From positions 1 through 5,116 of the forward strand of contig CAZWTU010000111.1 in assembly GCA_964637035.1 (NCBI GenBank): DNA of 5,116 nt. Direction: 5' to 3'. How positions within the stretch are numbered: position 1 is the first letter of the stretch; each line of letters begins with the position of its first letter. Source of the DNA: CAZMMV01 sp964637035. GTDB taxonomy: Bacteria; Bacillota; Clostridia; Tissierellales; Tissierellaceae. A model generated the notes under the pieces. It saw only the letters and a list, made by a program, of their open reading frames with translations, made no database searches and was not told where the DNA came from. Shown one piece after another: positions 1 to 4,030 of the stretch. The translations under genes were made by a program, and so were the position numbers.

Positions 1-80
1 TTTCTTGCATAGTCTATTAAATCAATATTATTGGCATGTTCTAATTCTTCATCTGTAAACTTTAGTTTTTTATAACCCAT
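1..80 (-). CDS. N-terminal fragment of a CHC2/Toprim-like (primase-type) mobile-element protein
   Basis: An ATG at 80-78 opens a frame that runs off the left edge. The 26 visible codons begin MGYKKLKFTDEELEHANN and continue with IDLIDYARK. A short lead followed by 'EEhExANxxDLhxYA' is how many Toprim/DUF3991 and CHC2 zinc-finger proteins of Gram-positive conjugative elements begin. These are thought to act in element DNA replication or priming. The identification rests on this short stretch and on position: last in a row parA, parB, small gene, this gene, an order I associate with Tn1549-like elements. The start lies 15 nt after the stop of the 98-residue gene, with only a weak GTGGGTG as possible ribosome binding site, so translational coupling is likely. 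No zinc-binding cysteines or Toprim acidic residues fall inside the window, so the domain itself cannot be seen. Confidence 0.55.
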   Translation of the reverse strand, partial: MGYKKLKFTDEELEHANNIDLIDYAR

Positions 81-95
81 TATTTTCACCCACTT

Positions 96-392
96 TTAAA
101 TTCCTAATTCTTGTTCGATATCTTCCATATTATTAACTTCTAAGGTCAATTTTTTAGTTGAGAATACTTCTAAATCAGTTAGGTCTAATTGCTCTATACT
201 CATAATGGGTTTATATCCTCTTTTAATCTTTTGATAATCATCCCAGGAATACTTTTTTCTATCAAATATTTCGAATAATTTTCTTTTAAAACCAATATTA
301 TCTGATTCTAATATAAATCTATCAAAATCTCTTTTTTCATCAATCTTATCATGGTCAACATCAAAATATATAGTTACTAGTAATTTCCTCAT
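96..392 (-). CDS. Hypothetical 98-residue protein in the par operon
   Basis: I do not recognise this protein. It is 98 residues, begins MRKLLVTIYFDVDHDKIDEK and ends in an acidic tail (NNMEDIEQELGI). It is rich in charged and aromatic residues, with no signal peptide, membrane segment or cysteine. The alternating hydrophobic start (LLVTIYFDV) suggests a beta strand, so a small soluble globular protein is likely. It is probably real: an AAAGGGGG ribosome binding site lies about 10 nt before the ATG, it starts 45 nt after the parB stop, and it ends 15 nt before the next start. The tight spacing puts it in one transcript with parA and parB, so a role in maintenance or replication of the element is a reasonable guess from context only. 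Confidence 0.75.
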   Translation of the reverse strand: MRKLLVTIYFDVDHDKIDEKRDFDRFILESDNIGFKRKLFEIFDRKKYSWDDYQKIKRGYKPIMSIEQLDLTDLEVFSTKKLTLEVNNMEDIEQELGI

Positions 393-437
393 TTTTTATA
401 TACCCCCTTTAAGTCTCACTACTTCTATATTAATAAG

Positions 438-1142
438 TTATTTTCCCTCTTGTAGGAAATATTGTTCTAATGCATTTTCTATAATTTCCTCTATTTCTTT
501 TTGTGTTTGATTTTCTTTAAAATATTTGCTGATTAACTTAGGCTTTAACTTGAAACTCTTAACCTTTTTAGGTTTATTAAAATATTTACCTGATAATACT
601 TCATGAGCCTTTTCATATTTAAAGCTTCTTCCCTGGGCAAAAGCCTTTAATATTTCTGACTTTTTTAAATCCACTTTAAAGCCATAATCATCTAATATTG
701 TTTCTACGATTTCTTGTTCTGTTTCTTTTAAGAAGGATAAATCTACTGCTGAAGTAAATGGTATTTCATTATTGTCTAATCTTTGTTTCAATTCTGGAAG
801 TAGAGTATCTATTCTTATATAATTAGATACATTTCTAGGAGAAAGATCATATTTATTGGCTATTTTACCCCTAGTTTCTGTTTGTGGGCAGATTCTGCCC
901 AAATCAGACTCCTCGTCTATTTCATCAGTGTTTGATAACATTTCAATTTCGTTTATTAAGTCGATTCTTTTACCTTGTTCCTTTATTGCATTATGTCTTT
1001 CTGTTAGAATTCTTGCTTTTTCTGAATGGCTTAATTCTGAAAAGGCCCTTTGTATTAGATTGGTTTCTGTGACTATTAACATTGCTTCTTCATCTTCCAA
1101 ACCAAACATTTCATTTAAATTTATTATACTATTCTTTTTCAT
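438..1142 (-). CDS. parB: ParB-like partition protein, N-terminally shortened
   Basis: ParB/Spo0J-family DNA-binding partner of the upstream ParA, expected to bind centromere-like sites and help segregate the element. I start it at the ATG at 1142 (MKKNSIINLNEMFG), because AAGGGAG sits 7 nt upstream; this gives 234 residues. An ATG at 1199 would add 19 residues but lacks such a site and lies deeper in parA. Residues about 16-59 (DEEAMLIVTETNLIQR, then LSHSEKARIL and IKEQGKR) match the end of the ParB N-domain, with ETNLIQR as the third CTP-binding motif. Residues about 91-112 (RGKIANKYDLSPRNVSNYIR) form the helix-turn-helix, followed by LDNNEIPFTSAVDLSFL. The C-terminus is lysine-rich, then acidic. 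Missing is the usual earlier part of the domain with the phosphate-binding box (GERR/GHxR type). The start overlaps the parA end by 14 nt, so translation is coupled. Confidence 0.85.
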   Translation of the reverse strand: MKKNSIINLNEMFGLEDEEAMLIVTETNLIQRAFSELSHSEKARILTERHNAIKEQGKRIDLINEIEMLSNTDEIDEESDLGRICPQTETRGKIANKYDLSPRNVSNYIRIDTLLPELKQRLDNNEIPFTSAVDLSFLKETEQEIVETILDDYGFKVDLKKSEILKAFAQGRSFKYEKAHEVLSGKYFNKPKKVKSFKLKPKLISKYFKENQTQKEIEEIIENALEQYFLQEGK

Positions 1143-1932
1143 GGCTCCACTCCCTTGCAAAGTTCTGATAGGCCTTTGATACCTTGTTCTTAGGTTCATA
1201 TTCTATAATGCTTTTTTTGTTTAGTATTGCTTCACCTGTTCTTACTGATCTAGGTATTCTCCCTTCAAATATTTTAATTTCTAAAGCAAACTTATCTTTA
1301 ATTAATTCTATAGATTGATTTAATACATCTACCATATTCTTTGAGAGATTAGTCCTTTCATCTATCATTGTAATTAGTATTCCATCTATTTCTATGGTAG
1401 GATTTAATCTTTTCTTTATTCTTTTTATGTTATTGATTAGAAGGGCTAATCCCTTAGCTGAAAGATACTCTGGTGTTACAGGTATAAGTACTGTATTACA
1501 TGCAGCTAAGGCGTTTATGGTAAGCATCCCAAGGCTAGGAGAGCAATCTATTAGTATATAATCGTAGTCATTCTCTATTTCTTCTATAATTGACTTTAAA
1601 ATTAGTTCCCTACTCATAACATTCACTAAACCCATTTCAATTCCTGATAACTCCAATGAGCAAGGTATCAAATCTAAGTTCTCCTTTATATTTAATATAT
1701 AACTTTCCTTTCCTATAATTTCCTCTTCTTCTATTGCTAAAGTCATTAATGTTTCTATGTTATCTTTATTTTCAGCATTATATCCAAATGCTGAGGTTAG
1801 ACTGGATTGTGGATCGAAATCAATTAAAAGAACCTTTTTATTGTTTTCTGAAAGTGCATAACCTAGATTTAATGCTGTTGTTGTCTTCCCAACTCCACCT
1901 TTTTGATTTACTATTGCAGTTACTTTAGACAT
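1129..1932 (-). CDS. parA: ParA/Soj family partition ATPase
   Basis: Cytoplasmic deviant-Walker ATPase that, with ParB, segregates or stabilises the element. Of its 267 residues, the deviant Walker A box is KGGVGKTT at 11-18, the Walker A' box IDFDPQSS at 37-44 and the Walker B region YILIDCSPSLGML at 125-137 (Asp129). LIPVTPEYLSAKGL follows, and near the end IPRSVRTGEAILNKKSI, a typical ParA/Soj tail. There is no N-terminal helix-turn-helix extension, so it is the short Soj/type Ib-like form, which usually leaves operon autoregulation to another protein, often ParB. Length and motifs are complete. The start is clear: AAAAAAGGAGGT lies 5 nt upstream. It is the first gene of the parA, parB, 98-residue, Toprim-like row, behind a palindrome and a terminator-like hairpin. 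Confidence 0.97.
   Translation of the reverse strand: MSKVTAIVNQKGGVGKTTTALNLGYALSENNKKVLLIDFDPQSSLTSAFGYNAENKDNIETLMTLAIEEEEIIGKESYILNIKENLDLIPCSLELSGIEMGLVNVMSRELILKSIIEEIENDYDYILIDCSPSLGMLTINALAACNTVLIPVTPEYLSAKGLALLINNIKRIKKRLNPTIEIDGILITMIDERTNLSKNMVDVLNQSIELIKDKFALEIKIFEGRIPRSVRTGEAILNKKSIIEYEPKNKVSKAYQNFAREWSHEKE
1150..1156 (-). promoter_or_regulatory. Ribosome binding site that sets the parB start
   Basis: On the minus strand this reads AAGGGAG, 7 nt before the ATG at 1142, inside the last codons of parA. It decides between two in-frame starts: the ATG at 1199 has no comparable purine-rich site and would encode 19 extra residues (LRTRYQRPIRTLQ...) that look like an out-of-frame reading of the parA end, not ParB sequence. 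Confidence 0.75.
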
Positions 1933-1955
1933 ATGAGACCTCCTTTTTTGGTATT

Positions 1956-1981
1956 AAAAAAGAGCCCAGGAATTGGACTCT
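1956..1981 (-). terminator. Intrinsic terminator-like hairpin in front of parA
   Basis: On the minus strand AGAGTCC pairs with GGGCTCT (7 bp, one G-U wobble) around a 7-nt loop (AATTCCT), followed directly by a run of T. This is a compact Rho-independent terminator shape. It ends 23 nt before the parA start. It may end read-through from abiE about 180 bp upstream, or act as an attenuator in the parA leader if the par promoter lies further upstream, as seems likely given the small space left. Confidence 0.6.
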
Positions 1982-1993
1982 ATCTATCATTTA

Positions 1994-1999
1994 AATATA
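1994..1999 (-). promoter_or_regulatory. Possible -10 box of the parA operon promoter
   Basis: TATATT on the minus strand is a 5/6 match to TATAAT. Any -35 at 16-18 nt spacing would fall inside the palindrome at 2014-2032 and is a poor match (such as TGTCTG). A TTGAAT at 2016-2011 looks more like a -35 but lacks a good -10 at the right distance. The promoter is therefore tentative; what is clear is that any promoter here overlaps or abuts the palindrome. Confidence 0.3.
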
Positions 2000-2010
2000 T
2001 TCAGTTTAAG

Positions 2011-2035
2011 ATTCAACAGACAGTGTCTGTTGGAT
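2011..2035. promoter_or_regulatory. Palindrome upstream of parA: candidate parS or par operator
   Basis: CAACAGACA, one central G, then TGTCTGTTG form a perfect 9-bp inverted repeat (2014-2032). The symmetry extends to 12-bp arms with one mismatch (ATTCAACAGACA against TGTCTGTTGGAT). It lies about 80 bp before the parA start. It does not match the chromosomal parS consensus TGTTCCACGTGAAACA, and no U-rich run follows on either strand, so it is not a good terminator. A protein-binding site for the ParB encoded here, serving as operator or centromere, is the most natural reading, but that is inference. Confidence 0.55.
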
Positions 2036-2119
2036 TGGTTAATTTTGATAAAATCTTCCCATAAATCCTAGGTTGGATCTGGAAAATCATCTACCAAATC
2101 AAAATATTTCTGATTGTTT

Positions 2120-2148
2120 TTGACATTTGTGCTACTAAATAATATTAT
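2120..2148 (+). promoter_or_regulatory. Second AbiE-type promoter, facing into the abiEii 3' end
   Basis: On the plus strand TTGACA (2120-2125), a 17-nt spacer and TATTAT (2143-2148) make a good sigma-A-type promoter. The layout matches the abiE promoter exactly: -35 box, 3 nt, GTGCTA arm, -10 inside the palindrome, TAGCAC arm. Transcription would run antisense into abiEii, where no plus-strand gene is apparent. It may make antisense RNA, or be a duplicated or relic control region. Confidence 0.4.
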
Positions 2149-2156
2149 ATTAGCAC
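2129..2156. promoter_or_regulatory. Second AbiEi-operator-like palindrome, downstream of abiEii
   Basis: GTGCTA and TAGCAC arms with a 16-nt A+T spacer give a 28-bp site, the same arms and length as the site at the abiE promoter. Read on the minus strand it matches that site (3621-3648, plus strand) at 23 of 28 positions, counted by hand. Here the dyad is longer: TGACATTTGTGCTA (2121-2134) against TAGCACCAATGTCA (2151-2164) pair at 13 of 14 positions, and the right arm contains the abiEii stop codon. On the minus strand A-rich, not U-rich, sequence follows, so it is not a standard terminator for abiE. Confidence 0.55.
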
Positions 2157-2161
2157 CAATG

Positions 2162-3007
2162 TCAATTTGTTTGAATTTTATTAAATACTTTTTTTACACT
2201 TTCTAAGGTATCATTCCATTCTATTTCTGATGCATACTCATTTTTCGACCGATATTGATCCCATAATCTTGATAATATTGTTGAACTTTCAATCATCTGA
2301 ATATATTCCGAACCATTATTAATTATATTTTCATAGCTCCCTCGATGAATTGCAGTTTCTTTAAAAGCTTTTTTAAATGTATTATCATCTAGTTCCTTCT
2401 CATGTAAGGTTGATAGAATATAAATATCATAATAGTCACGCATTCTAGTAGTAGTGGTACCTCTCGATAATATAGTTTCCATCTTCTCAGCAAATACAGT
2501 TTCTAGGTTATACGCTAGAATTGAAATAGTACGATCCTCTAGTAATAATTTAAAAGAATATTCTATAGCTTTAGGAGTTATTTTATCTCCTGTTGTAATA
2601 TCTATTTTCATAGTCTGTCTGGTCTTATCTAGGATCGCATTAATTGAAACTCTTATTCCTGGATAATCCGATTCATCACGAATAGATTCAAGTTTCCTAA
2701 GGGTCATAGATACACCATCATCAATTGGTACAGCTAAAATATTGTTGAATACCTTAGCTAACTCTTCTTCTGATAACTCAAAACCTTTAATTGTTGCATC
2801 CATATCCATAGTTGATCGAGCATCAACACCTACAATTGCAGCTATTAACATACCACCTTTAAGAATAAACTGATTACGATATTTTGATATTGAAATTCTT
2901 TCGAGTAATCTCTCAAGCATAAAGTTTCTGAGTAGAATCTCAGCTTTTATATCCTTATCCTTTGATAAATTTCGAATTAAGGCTTTTAATTGAGTTGATG
3001 TCTTCAT
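2162..3007 (-). CDS. abiEii: AbiEii/AbiGii family nucleotidyltransferase toxin
   Basis: Toxin half of a type IV AbiE system. The family is DNA polymerase beta-like nucleotidyltransferases; related toxins have been shown to modify tRNA, and the systems cause abortive phage infection and stabilise mobile DNA. In this 281-residue protein the core motif is FILKGGMLI at 47-55 (Gly51-Gly52), then Arg64 and Asp68-x-Asp70 (RSTMDMD), the expected metal-binding pair. KIDITTGD (134-141) supplies a further acid (Asp136). The family hallmark ETVFAEKMETILSRG then TRMRDYYDIY runs at 169-196 (Lys175, Arg190, Asp191, Asp194). All key residues are present, so it looks active. It follows abiEi with a 4-nt ATGA overlap, and a GGAGGT site 6 nt before the ATG lies within the abiEi end. 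Its target here cannot be read from sequence. Confidence 0.93.
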   Translation of the reverse strand: MKTSTQLKALIRNLSKDKDIKAEILLRNFMLERLLERISISKYRNQFILKGGMLIAAIVGVDARSTMDMDATIKGFELSEEELAKVFNNILAVPIDDGVSMTLRKLESIRDESDYPGIRVSINAILDKTRQTMKIDITTGDKITPKAIEYSFKLLLEDRTISILAYNLETVFAEKMETILSRGTTTTRMRDYYDIYILSTLHEKELDDNTFKKAFKETAIHRGSYENIINNGSEYIQMIESSTILSRLWDQYRSKNEYASEIEWNDTLESVKKVFNKIQTN

Positions 3008-3594
3008 AGTAATACCTCCAAATAAGGACGAATGACATTTTCAACTCTTAAAAGTCCTGCATACTTCATAAGTTTGTTTAGGTCTTTATCCTTTTTATTT
3101 AAATATCTCTTAATTGAATCGTTAACTACAGCTGGATCTTGATTATTTCTATCTCTTAAAATATCACAAATTGTCCTCTCCATGTCATATGTCTTTACCT
3201 TATTTCCAAAACTAGTTTCTTTAGTGCATACACCTAATTCGAATAATTCTTTCTTAACTGTATGAACAACTAATCCTTCATTTTTTAACCTTGTTGGATT
3301 ATAACCATGTGGTACGGTAACAACATATTGTAATGGATCCCTATCTGTTAAGTCATTTAAATATAAGGCCGTTTCATGGGAATATATAATTTTTCTTCTT
3401 AGCTGATGAATCATTAGTTGGTCCTCCCAAACATCAGGTGTAATATAAATACCATGACCTACCCTTTCTATATCTCCAAGTCTAACTAACTCCCTTAAAT
3501 ATTCTCTGTGTATATTGTTTTTATCAGCTAATTTTGTAGTAATAACGCCATCATGTTTTTCAATAAGCATTTTTAACTTCTCAATACTAGTCAT
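3004..3594 (-). CDS. abiEi: AbiEi family antitoxin and transcriptional autorepressor
   Basis: Antitoxin half of the AbiE system. Family members have an N-terminal winged helix-turn-helix that represses their own operon and a C-terminal domain needed for antitoxicity; in type IV systems antitoxin and toxin are thought not to form a stable complex. The 196 residues fit the short Gram-positive form. Residues 1-52 form the winged helix (IEKLKMLIEKHDGVITTKL, then LRELVRLGDIERVGHGIYI). YSHETALYLNDL (71-82) and TVPHGYNP (93-100) are typical AbiEi signatures, and YDMERTICDILRDR (136-149) lies in the C-terminal domain. The start is supported by an AAAAAAAGGAGG site 7 nt upstream. The gene has its own strong promoter, with a palindrome over the -10. 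Its stop overlaps the toxin start, which keeps the two products in proportion. Confidence 0.93.
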   Translation of the reverse strand: MTSIEKLKMLIEKHDGVITTKLADKNNIHREYLRELVRLGDIERVGHGIYITPDVWEDQLMIHQLRRKIIYSHETALYLNDLTDRDPLQYVVTVPHGYNPTRLKNEGLVVHTVKKELFELGVCTKETSFGNKVKTYDMERTICDILRDRNNQDPAVVNDSIKRYLNKKDKDLNKLMKYAGLLRVENVIRPYLEVLL

Positions 3595-3620
3595 GATTTC
3601 GCCTCCTTTTTTTGTCCTTC

Positions 3621-3648
3621 GTGCTAATATTATATTTTATTTTAGCAC
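3621..3648. promoter_or_regulatory. Probable AbiEi operator
   Basis: A 28-bp site with perfect 6-bp arms GTGCTA and TAGCAC around a 16-nt A+T spacer, covering the -10 of the abiE promoter. AbiEi proteins are known to bind inverted repeats in their own promoter and repress it, which fits this position. A near copy lies at 2129-2156. Binding by this AbiEi is inferred from position and symmetry. Confidence 0.65.
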
Positions 3649-3657
3649 ATAAGTCAA
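3629..3657 (-). promoter_or_regulatory. abiE operon promoter
   Basis: On the minus strand TTGACT (3657-3652), a 17-nt spacer, then a perfect TATAAT (3634-3629). It points to abiEi, whose ATG lies 34 nt past the -10. The -10 and most of the spacer lie inside the GTGCTA/TAGCAC palindrome, so a protein bound there would block RNA polymerase. Confidence 0.85.
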
Positions 3658-3790
3658 GATAAATAATATATCCTCAAATTATAAAATATAAATCCTATTT
3701 ATTTCAGGCTATTATATTTATTTAAAATCCTTTTAAATATCATAAATATACCTACTTTATTTAATGTATCAGCAACCATTCGGTACCCGA

Positions 3791-3808
3791 TAGAACCTTT
3801 TTAGAACC
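3791..3808 (+). repeat. TAGAACC repeat pair, left side
   Basis: TAGAACC occurs at 3791 and 3802, 11 bp apart (TAGAACCTTTTTAGAACC). The same arrangement recurs at 3981 in the same orientation. Directly repeated sites at one helical turn resemble arm-type sites of tyrosine integrases, but no integrase is visible to support that. Confidence 0.6.
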
Positions 3809-3812
3809 CTCT

Positions 3813-3860
3813 GAAAAACTAAAGACCTTGTAACGGCTATATTTAGCCATTCCAAGGTCT
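3813..3860 (-). terminator. Long hairpin, probable terminator beside the att-like core
   Basis: AGACCTTG (3823-3830) pairs with CAAGGTCT (3853-3860), and GGCTA (3835-3839) with TAGCC (3844-3848) around a TATT loop. In all, 15 of 17 positions pair, with single mismatches either side of an AA/TT step. On the minus strand the hairpin is followed by TTAGTTTTTC, so it can serve as a Rho-independent terminator for transcripts coming from the Rpn gene side. Its position beside the core also allows a role in recombination. Confidence 0.55.
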
Positions 3861-3867
3861 AGACCAC

Positions 3868-3882
3868 TTACTCCCACTCAAC
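3868..3882 (-). other. Candidate attachment core resembling the guaA 3' end
   Basis: On the minus strand this is GTTGAGTGGGAGTAA, which reads Val-Glu-Trp-Glu-stop. GMP synthase (GuaA) proteins commonly end in T(I/V)EWE, and the 3' end of guaA is a known insertion site for genomic islands. Upstream in the same frame only about 18 codons are open and they do not resemble GuaA, so this is the short repeat, not the gene. It is flanked by TAGAACC pairs and adjoins GGTCTAGACC. Confidence 0.45.
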
Positions 3883-3980
3883 ATTCCTATATTTATTTAA
3901 ATATACAATGTGTATTTTCCAACACTCCTATTATTCATATTATTTAATATATGCTATATTATTCTGTGTATAAAAGCTTT

Positions 3981-3998
3981 TAGAACCATTTTAGAACC
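3981..3998 (+). repeat. TAGAACC repeat pair, right side
   Basis: TAGAACC at 3981 and 3992, again 11 bp apart (TAGAACCATTTTAGAACC), differing from the left pair at one of 18 positions. It abuts the palindrome TAAAAGCTTTTA and starts 190 bp from the left pair, so the two pairs flank the guaA-end-like core. Confidence 0.6.
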
Positions 3999-4030
3999 TT
4001 CGGACTCTGTATTTTTAAATCTATATTATT

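Larger units (their letters stand above)
3595..4030. other. Non-coding region with attachment-site-like structure
   Basis: These 436 bp separate abiEi from the Rpn gene. Besides the abiE promoter (3621-3657) they hold two TAGAACC repeat pairs, a long hairpin, a 10-bp palindrome GGTCTAGACC (3856-3865), a guaA-end-like 15-mer (3868-3882) and a 12-bp palindrome TAAAAGCTTTTA (3971-3982). A 14-bp direct repeat TATATTTATTTAAA occurs at 3713 and 3888. The only frame with an ATG that I noticed is 26 codons on the minus strand (3779-3699, MVADTLNKVGIF...), without a good ribosome binding site, and I do not call it a gene. Together this resembles an integrase attachment region; no integrase gene is in the window. 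Confidence 0.5.

Noticed and set aside
856..1179. Plus-strand open frames opposite parB and the parA end (107 and 62 codons)
   Set aside because: Shadows of parB and parA: low-complexity hydrophobic translations without ribosome binding sites, opposite genes with clear family motifs.
1143..1199. Longer parB starting at the ATG at 1199
   Set aside because: The 19 extra residues read through parA codons in another frame, no good ribosome binding site precedes that ATG, and a strong one precedes the ATG at 1142.
1734..1928. Plus-strand 64-codon frame opposite parA
   Set aside because: Antisense shadow of a clear ParA ATPase; no ribosome binding site and no recognisable protein.
1956..2161. Riboswitch or T-box leader before parA
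   Set aside because: No T-box sequence or conserved riboswitch core is visible; one short terminator-like hairpin is all that can be supported.
2454..2666. Plus-strand 70-codon frame opposite abiEii
   Set aside because: No ribosome binding site, about 300 bp from the convergent promoter, and it mirrors the conserved nucleotidyltransferase core, so it is most likely a shadow.
3699..3779. 26-codon minus-strand frame MVADTLNKVGIF... in the non-coding region
   Set aside because: Very short, poor ribosome binding site spacing, and no recognised family; could be a gene-end relic but cannot be supported.
3595..4030. CRISPR array or tandem repeat array in the repeat-rich stretch
   Set aside because: Repeats are only 7-18 bp, in two pairs with no regular repeat-spacer units and no cas genes.
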